A stretch of DNA of 11,962 nucleotides. It comes from Thermoleophilia bacterium. GTDB lineage: Bacteria > Actinomycetota > Thermoleophilia > Gaiellales > Gaiellaceae. Location: the NCBI GenBank assembly GCA_025936595.1, contig JAICTB010000049.1, positions 1-11,962 on the forward strand. Direction: 5' to 3'. The notes under the pieces were generated by a model that saw nothing but the letters and a program-made list of their open reading frames with translations, was not told the DNA's origin and did no database searches. Positions 1-6,453 of this stretch are shown here, piece after piece; position 1 is the stretch's first letter; each line of letters opens with the position of its first letter. Both the position numbers and the translations under genes were made by a program.

Positions 1-1217
1 CGCTGCATCTTGCGGGCGCGCGTCACCGTCAGGCGGTCCTCGTCGGAGAGCTCCTCGATGCCGAGGATCGCGATGATGTCCTGCAGGTCCTTGTAGCGCT
101 GGAGCACCTCCTGCACGCGTGTCGCGGTCGCATAGTGCTCCTCCGAGACGATGCCGGGCTGCAGGGCGCGCGAGAACGAATCGAGCGGGTTCATCGCGGG
201 GTAGATGCCCTGCTCGACGATCGCGCGGTCGAGCACGACCGACGAGTCGAGATGGGCGAAGGTGGTCGCCGGCGCCGGGTCGGTGTAGTCGTCGGCCGGA
301 ACATAGATCGCCTGGATCGACGTGACGGAGCCTTTGCTCGTCGTCGTGATCCGCTCCTGCAGCTGCCCCATCTCGGTGGCGAGCGTCGGCTGGTAGCCGA
401 CCGCGCTCGGCATGCGCCCGAGCAGCGCCGACACCTCGGAGCCGGCCTGCGTGAACCGGAAGATGTTGTCGATGAAGAGCAGCACGTCCTGGCCCTCGTC
501 GCGGAAGTACTCCGCCATCGTCAGGCCGGAGAGGCCGACCCGCAAGCGCGCGCCCGGGGGCTCGTTCATCTGGCCGTAGCAGAGCGCCACCTTGTCGAGC
601 ACGCCCGATTCCTCCATCTCGAGGAGCAGGTCGTTGCCCTCGCGCGTCCGCTCGCCGACGCCTGCGAACACCGATACACCTCCGTGCTCGCGCGCGACGT
701 TGTGGATCAGCTCCTGGATCAGGATCGTCTTGCCGACGCCGGCGCCGCCGAAGAGGCCGATCTTGCCGCCGCGCACGAACGGCGCGATCAGGTCGATCAC
801 CTTGATGCCGGTCTCGAAGATCTCGATCTTCGCCGAGAGGTCGCTGAAGGCGGGCGGGTCGCGGTGGATCGACCAGCGCTCGGCGTCCGCCGGGGGAGCT
901 TCCTTCTCGTCGACCGGCTCGCCGAGCACGTTCCACACACGGCCGAGCGTCACGTCGCCGACCGGCACCGAGATCGGCGCACCCGTGTCGATCACGTCGA
1001 TGCCGCGGGCGAGGCCGTCCGTCGCGTCCATCGCGACCGCGCGCACGCGGTCGTCGCCCAGATGCTGCTGCACCTCGGCGATCAGGTCCGGCCCGTCGGG
1101 GCGCGGGATGCGCAACGCCGAGTAGATCTCCGGCAGGTCCCCGGGGAAGACGGCATCGATCACGACGCCCTTGATCTCGAGCAGCTTGCCGGCCTTCTTC
1201 GTTGCGGTCTGGGACAC
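1..1217 (-). CDS. atpD: F1F0 ATP synthase subunit beta (3' end cut by window)
   Basis: Catalytic beta subunit of the membrane-bound F1F0 ATP synthase, making ATP from ADP and phosphate on the cytoplasmic side. About 405 codons are visible, running off the left edge; the family is usually 460-480 residues, so the end of the C-terminal helical domain is missing. In order I see the N-terminal beta-barrel (LLEIKGVVIDAVFPGDLPEI), the P-loop GGAGVGKT near residues 157-164, the catalytic-glutamate segment GERTREG near 187-193, the Walker B segment LLFIDNIFRF near 246-255, the conserved AIYVPADDYTDPAPAT segment, and EELSDED near 389, a variant of the usual DELSEED. The GTG start is chosen because GAGGAG lies 8 bases upstream and the N-terminus then has normal length. 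It is not next to atpG, as it normally would be, so it probably has its own promoter. Identification is secure. Confidence 0.97.
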   Translation of the reverse strand, partial: MSQTATKKAGKLLEIKGVVIDAVFPGDLPEIYSALRIPRPDGPDLIAEVQQHLGDDRVRAVAMDATDGLARGIDVIDTGAPISVPVGDVTLGRVWNVLGEPVDEKEAPPADAERWSIHRDPPAFSDLSAKIEIFETGIKVIDLIAPFVRGGKIGLFGGAGVGKTILIQELIHNVAREHGGVSVFAGVGERTREGNDLLLEMEESGVLDKVALCYGQMNEPPGARLRVGLSGLTMAEYFRDEGQDVLLFIDNIFRFTQAGSEVSALLGRMPSAVGYQPTLATEMGQLQERITTTSKGSVTSIQAIYVPADDYTDPAPATTFAHLDSSVVLDRAIVEQGIYPAMNPLDSFSRALQPGIVSEEHYATATRVQEVLQRYKDLQDIIAILGIEELSDEDRLTVTRARKMQ

Positions 1218-1301
1218 GTTCAGAGCTCCTCGACGGGTGTGGGTACGCGATGCGCCCGGCGCCGCGCACGCAAGGCGCGCGCCAGCGGCCTGGGCAGGCG
1301 C

Positions 1302-1335
1302 AGCCTAGCCGAACGTTCCTCCGGTGGGTGGTTCC
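1302..1335 (-). promoter_or_regulatory. candidate promoter elements upstream of atpD
   Basis: The 222 bases between atpD and the next minus-strand gene must drive or carry atpD expression. Reading on the minus strand, GGAAC (1335-1331), a 15-base spacer and CGTT (1315-1312) resemble the bipartite pattern of ECF sigma factor promoters. Immediately downstream, TAGGCT (1307-1302) fits a loose TAnnnT -10 box, but no good -35 box lies at the right distance. Either would leave an mRNA leader of roughly 75-85 bases before the GTG start. This is motif reading only, and such short motifs occur by chance in GC-rich DNA. The rest of the gap contains only short GC-rich inverted repeats that I cannot interpret. 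Confidence 0.25.
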
Positions 1336-1439
1336 AGCGAAGCTCTGCGCGCTTCAACGCGGCCGACACACGTTCGGCATGGTCGAGGCCTCAGACGAAG
1401 GAGGTCACCGGGCTCGGTACCACGTCGGCGGGCCTCCTC

Positions 1440-1889
1440 TCACAATGCGCCGTGACGCCAGACGAACTCGACGGTCACGCCGAAGGCGCCCGTCGGACAC
1501 GCGCCGCCGACGCAGTCGTGCGCGCTGACGAGGTCGAACGCGCACGCACGGCCGCTCTTCGTCTCGCACGAGCCGCTGATGCGCCGCAGCATCCAGCCGC
1601 GGGCGGGCTTCGCCACGATCTTGACGTGCTCGCCCCTGGGAAAGATCGCCCGGCAGGCCCACGGGCAGTGGACCCCCGCGGGAGTCGTCGTCACGGTCCC
1701 GTGGCCGTAGAGTGAGACGAAGACGACGTCGCGGAACCCGGCGCTCTGTGCCGCCGGCGAGCCTTGTGCCGCCGGCGAGCCTTGCGCCGCCGGCGAGCCT
1801 TGTGCCGCCGGCGATGCTTGTGCCACCGCCAGGAAGGCGCCGACGACGAGCGCAGCGAGCACACGAAGCGCGAATGTCACAACCCGCAC
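1440..1889 (-). CDS. small secreted protein with InlB-type B-repeat-like domain
   Basis: Predicted exported protein of 149 residues of unknown function. It has an N-terminal signal peptide (VRVVTFALRV then a hydrophobic run ending AVAQA, residues 1-25), a low-complexity linker of four SPAAQ(G) units (26-48), and one compact domain (about 56-145). The domain reads GHGTVTTTPAGVHCPWAC, then FPRGEHVKIVAKPARGW, then ISGSC, and ends VTVEFVW. This follows the pattern of divergent InlB B-repeat domains: a GxVT..P.G..C...C strand pair, a G..V.L.A.P..G strand, and a final V...F strand. Six cysteines (75, 79, 108, 116, 126, 131) could form three disulfides outside the cell. The start is uncertain: GTG at 1889 gives the best signal peptide, while GTG at 1880 and ATG at 1931 are alternatives. 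It is transcribed divergently from the gene at 1930 and lies upstream of atpD on the same strand. Confidence 0.7.
   Translation of the reverse strand: MRVVTFALRVLAALVVGAFLAVAQASPAAQGSPAAQGSPAAQGSPAAQSAGFRDVVFVSLYGHGTVTTTPAGVHCPWACRAIFPRGEHVKIVAKPARGWMLRRISGSCETKSGRACAFDLVSAHDCVGGACPTGAFGVTVEFVWRHGAL
1747..1818 (-). repeat. 18-bp tandem repeat, 4 copies, coding for SPAAQ(G) linker
   Basis: Four head-to-tail copies of an 18-base unit (plus strand tgtgccgccggcgagcct) lie inside the secreted-protein gene. Copies 1 and 2 (1747-1764, 1765-1782) are identical, copy 3 (1783-1800) differs at one base, and copy 4 (1801-1818) differs at two. A partial fifth copy starts with tgtgcc at 1819. The unit length is a multiple of three, so changes in copy number keep the reading frame and only lengthen or shorten the linker between the signal peptide and the folded domain. 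The near identity suggests recent slippage. Confidence 0.9.
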
Positions 1890-1917
1890 GATAACGTCTA
1901 CGCAAAAGACGGGTTGG

Positions 1918-1932
1918 TAGATTTGTGCCATG
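1918..1932 (+). promoter_or_regulatory. candidate -10 box for leaderless start of the gene at 1930
   Basis: TAGATT (1918-1923) sits 6 bases before the ATG at 1930, the distance expected if transcription begins at the start codon itself. No Shine-Dalgarno sequence precedes this ATG, which fits a leaderless transcript, common in actinobacteria. I see no clear -35 box. The intergenic stretch is only about 40 bases and must also serve the divergent minus-strand gene. An ATG on the minus strand (1931-1929) overlaps this ATG. Confidence 0.3.
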
Positions 1933-2757
1933 CCCGGATCCCTGCAATCGCCGCGGGCCCGGCGGCGTGCGCTCGTAGCGGCGATCGTCGGCGTCCCCCT
2001 CGTCGCGGTCGTCCTGATCGTGCTGCTCATCCCGAATCACACGCCGACGAAGGGCGAGCCGCACGGGGACGAGGGCCCGGCCCAGCTCGCGACGGCGACG
2101 CCGCCTGTGAGGCTCAAGGCCGCCGACCGCCGCGCGATCAACATCGTCCTCGACCGGTTCATGCCTGCCGCGCTGGCCCGGCGCGCACCCGCGACGGCCT
2201 GGGCGCTCGCGGGCCCCGAGCTGCGTTCCGGCTCGACGCTTGCCGCCTGGCGCGCCGGAACCACGCCGGTGCCGTATTACCCCGTGCGCGAGACCAGCTT
2301 CCACCACTGGCAGACGATCGACGTCGCCCGCGGATCCGTCGTCTTCAACATCCTCGTCCACGCGGTTCCGGCCGCGCACCTCGGCGCGTACGTGTTCTCC
2401 GGTCAGGTCGTGAAGCGCAACGGCCGGTGGCTCGTGAACCGCCTCTACACGATCGCGATCATGAACCCCGTCACCCGCACGACCCGGGAGGTCGGCCCCG
2501 CCGACTTCAAGGCGCCGCCTCCGACGTCGCAGACGCCGTCGGGCAAGGCCGTCATCGGGCACCTCGGGATCGTGCCCGTGATCTCGATCGTCGGGCTCGT
2601 CCTACTCATCCCGCTCGGCCTCGCGATCGTCGCGCTCTTCCGCGCTCGCCGCTGGCGGCGGATGGTCCGCGCGGGAGGCCGGAACGAGCTCCCGCCGCTG
2701 CCGTCGGGGTACGACACCGAATACACACAAGCAAAAGAATTCGCCTCAGAGCGCTAA
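1930..2757 (+). CDS. membrane-anchored protein of unknown function, paralogue of the next gene
   Basis: A 275-residue protein that I do not recognise as a named family. It has a basic N-terminus (RARRR, 9-13), a transmembrane helix (about 14-34), a Pro/Gly-rich stretch, a soluble domain (about 64-176), a second transmembrane helix (about 213-237) and a short basic tail (RARRWRRMVR) that should be cytoplasmic. By the positive-inside rule both ends are inside and the domain is outside. The domain contains a tryptophan (W107), the motif PVPYYP (113-118), TSF (122-124) and NGRWLV (164-169), and looks like a small alpha+beta fold ending in strands, possibly NTF2-like. The same motifs recur in the same order in the gene at 2788, so the two are paralogues. 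The ATG has no Shine-Dalgarno sequence. Coding is supported by the long frame, sensible membrane topology and the homology to its neighbour. Confidence 0.8.
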   Translation: MPGSLQSPRARRRALVAAIVGVPLVAVVLIVLLIPNHTPTKGEPHGDEGPAQLATATPPVRLKAADRRAINIVLDRFMPAALARRAPATAWALAGPELRSGSTLAAWRAGTTPVPYYPVRETSFHHWQTIDVARGSVVFNILVHAVPAAHLGAYVFSGQVVKRNGRWLVNRLYTIAIMNPVTRTTREVGPADFKAPPPTSQTPSGKAVIGHLGIVPVISIVGLVLLIPLGLAIVALFRARRWRRMVRAGGRNELPPLPSGYDTEYTQAKEFASER

Positions 2758-2787
2758 CTTTTTCGCTGCTACGGTGTCTCAAGATCT

Positions 2788-3369
2788 GTGGCGAACACCA
2801 CCGGGACACTGAACGGTTTCTTCAACTCGCCGCGCAACCAGCGGCGTCTGTTGTTCGTCAGCGCCGCGGTTCTCGCCGTCGGGATCGCCGTCTTCGTCGC
2901 GCTCGTCCTCCTCAGAGGCACGAGTAACGCGTTCACCGACACGATCTCGAACAAGCCCGCGCAGCTCTACCACCCGGAGAAACGCGTGCCGGTGTCGAAG
3001 GGCGAGATCAGCCTTGCGCGGAAGTTCATCGAGACGGCGGTCGCACGCCAGAATCTCAACGCCGCCTACAACCTCGTCCACACCGACCTGAAGGGCCGGC
3101 TCACCCGCAGCGAGTGGAACTCGGGGAACATCCCCGTCATCTACTACCCCGCACGGAACGCCGAGACCACGTCCTTCCAGACCGACTACTCCTACCAGAC
3201 CTCGGCGCTCTTCGAGGTCGACCTGGTTGCGAAGCCGGGATCGGACCAGCGACCGCACCTCCTCTTCTACCTCGGTCTCAAGCGGGCGGGCGACAAGGCG
3301 AACGGCCGCTGGCTCGTGAGCTACTGGCAGCCGCACTGGCGGCCGCCGGTGCCCGAAGCGGTTCACTAA
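2788..3369 (+). CDS. membrane-anchored protein of unknown function, paralogue of the previous gene
   Basis: A 193-residue protein beginning with GTG, 30 bases after the preceding gene, so probably in the same operon. It has a short cytoplasmic N-terminus containing RNQRR, one transmembrane helix (about 21-43) and a soluble, probably extracytoplasmic domain (about 73-183). The domain shares with its neighbour W110, PVIYYP (116-121), TSF (128-130) and NGRWLV (172-177), with similar spacing and helical N-terminal part (LARKFIETAVARQNLNAAY against AINIVLDRF...ATAWAL). It lacks the second membrane helix of the neighbour. The fold may be NTF2-like, as in other small anchored domains, but this is an inference from pattern only. 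No Shine-Dalgarno sequence precedes the GTG; TACGGT at 2770-2775 could be a -10 box for a short-leader transcript. Function unknown. Confidence 0.8.
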   Translation: MANTTGTLNGFFNSPRNQRRLLFVSAAVLAVGIAVFVALVLLRGTSNAFTDTISNKPAQLYHPEKRVPVSKGEISLARKFIETAVARQNLNAAYNLVHTDLKGRLTRSEWNSGNIPVIYYPARNAETTSFQTDYSYQTSALFEVDLVAKPGSDQRPHLLFYLGLKRAGDKANGRWLVSYWQPHWRPPVPEAVH

Positions 3370-3400
3370 CGAACGAGCCGCGCGGCGCCGCGGGAAACGC

Positions 3401-3439
3401 GCGAACCTGTGGTTCGCAGATCGAGCCGGGTTCGGCTCG
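3401..3439. terminator. two adjacent hairpins between convergent genes
   Basis: The 83-base gap between the plus-strand gene ending at 3369 and the minus-strand gene ending at 3453 contains two perfect inverted repeats. The first is GCGAACC (3401-3407), a 3-base loop, and GGTTCGC (3411-3417). The second is CGAGCCG (3422-3428), a 4-base loop, and CGGCTCG (3433-3439). Lying between converging genes, they are well placed to end transcription from both sides. Neither is followed by a long T-run, so they are not textbook intrinsic terminators. Confidence 0.5.
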
Positions 3440-3452
3440 TGCTTAGAAGTTC

Positions 3453-3932
3453 TTAGAGCGAGACGGGATCGTTGAACTTGCCGTGCACCGGCAGGTCGGC
3501 GACCGACGCCGGCTCCACGTGCAGGCGCGGGACCTCGACGCTCGTCGGCGTCGGGCCTGACCGGGCGGCGACGACGACGATCATCGGGCCGGCGGCGGCA
3601 GCGTTGCGCTCGGCCGCACTCGACGGCTTCTGCGGCCCGATGCCGCCCACCGTGAGGGCCGCGACGACCGCCGCAACAGCTCCCGCGGCAACGCCGCTCG
3701 CGCTCCGCCGCAACGGGTGCGGCGCGCTCCGCGGGATCGTGACGGGGGTGGGCTCGACCAGCGGCGCCGCCCGTAGAAGCTCCGTCTGCGCGGTCGCGGC
3801 CGTCGCAAATGCGTCGCAGGACGGGCAGCCGCGAAGGTGCCTGTCGAGGAGCGCCGCCTCGAACGTCGACAGCATGCCGTCGAGGCGCAGCGAGATCCAC
3901 TCGCGGGATCGTTCACAACGTGCGGGAATCAC
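3453..3932 (-). CDS. zf-HC2 (anti-sigma-like) single-pass membrane protein
   Basis: A 159-residue protein whose N-terminus carries the zinc-binding pattern of zf-HC2 anti-sigma factors: C6, then H32-x3-C36-x2-C39 (HLRGCPSC). In that family this cytoplasmic domain binds and holds an ECF sigma factor. A transmembrane helix follows (about 79-99, SGVAAGAVAAVVAALTVGGIG), then an external tail of about 60 residues rich in Ala, Pro and Ser with no domain I can name. The start is taken as the GTG at 3932, just before the first cysteine; no Shine-Dalgarno sequence is visible. No sigma factor gene lies beside it: upstream on the same strand is a small membrane protein 64 bases away, and downstream are converging genes. 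It could instead be a zf-HC2 protein with another partner. Family assignment is good; sigma regulation is inferred. Confidence 0.8.
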   Translation of the reverse strand: MIPARCERSREWISLRLDGMLSTFEAALLDRHLRGCPSCDAFATAATAQTELLRAAPLVEPTPVTIPRSAPHPLRRSASGVAAGAVAAVVAALTVGGIGPQKPSSAAERNAAAAGPMIVVVAARSGPTPTSVEVPRLHVEPASVADLPVHGKFNDPVSL

Positions 3933-3996
3933 ACTCAGTAGGACGTGAATCGCCGGGGTCGGTTAGTGGCAAACCTCAGACGTCCCTGAGAGCGCT

Positions 3997-4413
3997 TCAA
4001 AACGTCTTGTGCACGGGATCGAGGAGCGCGCCGAGCACGACGAGCGAGAGGCCGAGCGCGAAGAGCAGGATCGAGGTCCGCGCCGCCTCGGAGCGCTCGT
4101 CGGCGTCGGCGCGACGCACCCTCCGAGCGCCCATGATCGGCACGGTCTCTCCGGTGCGCGAGACGCCGCGGAGCGGGCCCCGCGCGCCCACCACGAAACA
4201 GCCGAGGAAGAGCACCGCGCCTGCGAGATAGAGACCGACGGAGACGGCGCGCAGGACGTCCGCCCCGACGGCGACGCCGATCAGGGCCGAGAGGACAACC
4301 GTACCGCCGAGCACCCCCGCGTAGATGTAGCCCAGCCGGCGCGCACCGCGCAGCAGGACGGCATGGCGCCCGCCACCGGTCCCTCTGTCAGTCGGCGGCG
4401 ACTGCGACACCAC
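3997..4413 (-). CDS. small three-helix membrane protein, unknown function
   Basis: About 138 residues if read from the GTG at 4413; I do not recognise the family. There are three hydrophobic segments: about 29-50 (YIYAGVLGGTVVLSALIGVA), 58-77 (SVGLYLAGAVLFLGCFVVGA) and 114-131 (TSILLFALGLSLVVLGALLD). A strongly charged linker (about 80-110, containing RRVRRADADERSEAAR) separates the second and third. The start is uncertain. GTG codons at 4413 and 4410 lie inside the end of dppF and would overlap it by about 25 bases, with AGGAAGAG some 10 bases upstream. No ATG or GTG in this frame occurs between the dppF stop and the first helix, so the alternative is a CTG near 4365. The gene is last or nearly last in the transporter transcript. 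The hydrophobic pattern makes coding likely, but any link to transport is unproven. Confidence 0.65.
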   Translation of the reverse strand: MVSQSPPTDRGTGGGRHAVLLRGARRLGYIYAGVLGGTVVLSALIGVAVGADVLRAVSVGLYLAGAVLFLGCFVVGARGPLRGVSRTGETVPIMGARRVRRADADERSEAARTSILLFALGLSLVVLGALLDPVHKTF

Positions 4414-5431
4414 CGAGGCGCATCTCTTCCTCGGACATCGGCCAGTGCTCGAGCGGGAAGTGGCAGGCCGAGAGATGTCCCTCTTCGGCGCCGACCTGCT
4501 CGAGCGGAGGCGTGTCCACGTTGCACTTCCCGTCGACGAAGCGCGGGCAGCGCGGGTGGAAGGGGCACGCAACCGGTGGGTTGAGCGGGCTCGGGACGTC
4601 GCCCTGGAGCACGACCTGCTTCCGCGAGCGGCCGAGCTCCGGGTCTGCGATCGGCACAGCGGAGAGCAGCGCGCCCGTGTACGGATGCTTGGGCTCGCGG
4701 TAGAGCTGGTCGCGCGAACCGATCTCGACCGCCTTCCCGAGATACATCACCATCACCCGCTCCGAGATGTGCCGGACGACGTTGAGGTCGTGCGCGATGA
4801 AGATGTAGGTGAGGCCGAAGTCCTTCTGGAGATCCTTCAGGAGGTTCAGGATCTGCGCCTGCACCGAGACGTCGAGTGCCGAGACCGGCTCGTCGCAGAT
4901 GATCAGCTTCGGGTTGATCGCGAGCGCGCGCGCGATGCCGATGCGCTGGCGCTGGCCTCCGGAGAACTCGTGCGGGAACCGGTTGAAGTGCTCCGGGTTG
5001 AGCCCGACGATCTCCAGCAGCTCCTGCACGCGCCGGCGCCGGTCCTTGTCGCTGCCGATGCGGTGCACCTCGAGCGGCTCACCCACAATCGCGCCGACTC
5101 GCTTGCGCGGGTTCAACGACGCGTAGGGGTCCTGGAAGACCATCATCATCTCCCGCCGGATCGGACGCATCTCCGAGCGGCTGAGGCGCGTGATGTCGCG
5201 CCCGTCGAAGATGATCTTGCCGCCGGTCGGCTGGAGGAGCCGTGCGATCAACCGTGCGGTCGTCGACTTGCCGCAGCCGGACTCGCCGACGACGCCGAGC
5301 GTCTCCCCCGCGTTCAGGGTGAAGCTGACGCCGTCGACCGCCTTGACCGACCCGACCTCGCGCTGGAACACGAGCCCGCGCGTGACCGGAAAGTGCTTCT
5401 GCAGGTCCTCGACGACGAGCAGCTCGCTCAT
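4388..5431 (-). CDS. dppF: peptide-type ABC importer ATPase, DppF/OppF family
   Basis: A 347-residue ATP-binding protein, one of two ATPases that drive import through DppB/DppC on the cytoplasmic face. Visible are Walker A GESGCGKST (49-57), the Q-loop glutamine Q100 in VFQDPYASLNPR, the ABC signature FSGGQ (156-160), Walker B LIICDEP (176-182) and the H-loop histidine H214 in IAHDL. The C-terminal part is the oligopeptide-transporter extension, with HPYTGALLSAVP (249-260) and four cysteines, C289-x5-C295-x7-C303-x19-C323. In characterised relatives such cysteines bind an iron-sulfur cluster. SASTLNPR-type Q-loop context and the length are normal for the DppF/OppF group. The ATG at 5431 overlaps the dppD stop by four bases (ATGA), so the two are translationally coupled. 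Substrate (dipeptide, oligopeptide, nickel or other) cannot be read from the ATPase. Confidence 0.95.
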   Translation of the reverse strand: MSELLVVEDLQKHFPVTRGLVFQREVGSVKAVDGVSFTLNAGETLGVVGESGCGKSTTARLIARLLQPTGGKIIFDGRDITRLSRSEMRPIRREMMMVFQDPYASLNPRKRVGAIVGEPLEVHRIGSDKDRRRRVQELLEIVGLNPEHFNRFPHEFSGGQRQRIGIARALAINPKLIICDEPVSALDVSVQAQILNLLKDLQKDFGLTYIFIAHDLNVVRHISERVMVMYLGKAVEIGSRDQLYREPKHPYTGALLSAVPIADPELGRSRKQVVLQGDVPSPLNPPVACPFHPRCPRFVDGKCNVDTPPLEQVGAEEGHLSACHFPLEHWPMSEEEMRLGGVAVAAD

Positions 5432-6453
5432 GCGGCGTCCGCGCTAACGAGCGCGGCGCGCTTCTGCTCCCAGATGCGCGCACGTGCTTCGTCGTCGAGA
5501 TGGCAACGGAAGCGATGCTCCACGCCGACCGTTGACTGGTCGAGGGGAGGCAGCTTCTGCCGGCAGATGTCCATCACGAACTCGCAGCGCGGGTTGAACG
5601 GGCAGCCGGAGGGCGGATGGAGGAGTGACGGCGGCTGGCCGGGGATCTGCTCGAGCCGGCCGCCCGAGGAGTTGAGCCGCGGCAGCGACCCGAGGAGCCC
5701 CCACGTGTAGGGCATCTCCGGCTTCGCAAAGAGATCGTCGACCTGCGCCTGCTCGACGATGCGCCCGCCGTACATGACGGCGACGTCGTCCGCGAGCTCC
5801 GCGACGACGCCCAGGTCGTGGGTAATCATCACGATCGCCATCCCGTACTCGTCCTGGAGGCGCTTCATCAGTCGGAGGATCTGCGCCTGGGTCGTCACGT
5901 CGAGCGCCGTCGTCGGCTCGTCTGCGATCAGGATCTCGGGATTGTTGATCAGCGCCATCGCGATCATCACGCGCTGGCGCATCCCGCCCGAGAACTGGTG
6001 CGGGTAGTCGTCGACGCGCTGGTCTGCGCGCGGGATCTCGACCTGCTTCAGGATCTCGATCGCGCGCCGGCGCGCCTCCTTGCGCGTGATGTCCTGGTGG
6101 ATCAGCGCCGCCTCCTCGAGCTGCCAGCCGATCGACTTGACCGGGTTCAGCGAGGTCATCGGATCCTGGAAGATCATCCCGATCTTCGAGCCGCGAATCT
6201 GCTGCAGCCGCGACTTCGACGCGGCGAGCATCTGCTCCCCGTCGAGGAGCACCGATCCGGTCACCTCCGACTGGCGTGGGTCGAGCAGCCCCATGACCGA
6301 GAGGAACGTGACGCTCTTCCCCGATCCCGACTCGCCCACGACGCCGAGGGTGCGGCCCTTGTCGAGCGAGAAGCTGACGCCGGCGACGGCACGAACGATG
6401 CCGTCATCGGTGCGAAAACGAGTCGCCAGGTCCGTAACTTCGAGTGCAGCCAT
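5428..6453 (-). CDS. dppD: peptide-type ABC importer ATPase, DppD/OppD family
   Basis: A 341-residue ATP-binding protein, partner of DppF in the ATPase heterodimer. Visible are Walker A GESGSGKS (40-47), Q96 in IFQDPMTSLNP, signature FSGGMRQR (154-161), Walker B LIADEP (175-180) and H212 in ITHDLGVVAE. After the MPYTWGLLGSLPRL segment comes the oligopeptide-transporter C-terminal region, with C284-x5-C290-x6-C297-x19-C317, matching the cysteine pattern of DppF almost exactly. I chose the ATG at 6453 although the frame stays open far upstream. That ATG shares one base with the dppB stop (TGATG), the protein then starts in the usual way (MAALEVTDLATRF), and the upstream part is merely an antisense-like, arginine-rich frame over dppB. 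The order DppD then DppF is usual for these systems. Confidence 0.95.
   Translation of the reverse strand: MAALEVTDLATRFRTDDGIVRAVAGVSFSLDKGRTLGVVGESGSGKSVTFLSVMGLLDPRQSEVTGSVLLDGEQMLAASKSRLQQIRGSKIGMIFQDPMTSLNPVKSIGWQLEEAALIHQDITRKEARRRAIEILKQVEIPRADQRVDDYPHQFSGGMRQRVMIAMALINNPEILIADEPTTALDVTTQAQILRLMKRLQDEYGMAIVMITHDLGVVAELADDVAVMYGGRIVEQAQVDDLFAKPEMPYTWGLLGSLPRLNSSGGRLEQIPGQPPSLLHPPSGCPFNPRCEFVMDICRQKLPPLDQSTVGVEHRFRCHLDDEARARIWEQKRAALVSADAA

Noticed and set aside
1274..1283. GGCGCGCGCC palindrome as an operator before atpD
   Set aside because: Pure GC palindromes of this size are expected by chance in such GC-rich DNA and nothing else supports it.
1399..1438. Inverted repeat AGGAGG...CCTCCT with an inner GGT(C)ACCG/CGGTACC stem as terminator after the secreted-protein gene
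   Set aside because: The inner stem has a bulge, the outer arms are separated by a long unpaired stretch, and no T-run follows on the minus strand; too weak to annotate.
135..1715. Long plus-strand open frame (526 codons) opposite atpD
   Set aside because: It is antisense to the conserved atpD reading frame and its product is Arg/Asp/Glu/Ala-rich without any fold or motif, the usual artefact of GC-rich codon bias.
1747..1818. CRISPR-like or mobile repeat
   Set aside because: The 18-base units are directly adjacent with no spacers and are translated in frame as a linker, so this is a coding microsatellite.
1405..2562. Long minus-strand frame overlapping the secreted-protein gene and the gene at 1930
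   Set aside because: The product is highly arginine-rich low complexity without signal peptide or domain; the overlapping frame 1440-1889 has a signal peptide and a recognisable domain pattern.
1764..2927. Plus-strand open frame running through the tandem repeat and the gene at 1930
   Set aside because: It is the neighbouring frame of the membrane protein at 1930-2757, gives an Arg/Pro-rich product with no hydrophobic helix, and ends inside the next gene.
2779..3900. Minus-strand frame of 373 codons covering the zf-HC2 gene and the gene at 2788
   Set aside because: It is the shifted frame of the zf-HC2 protein and antisense to the paralogue gene; no motif and compositionally biased.
4445..5710. 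Plus-strand frame of 421 codons opposite dppF and dppD
   Set aside because: Antisense of two genes with complete ABC ATPase motifs; product rich in Arg, Asp, Val and Leu only.
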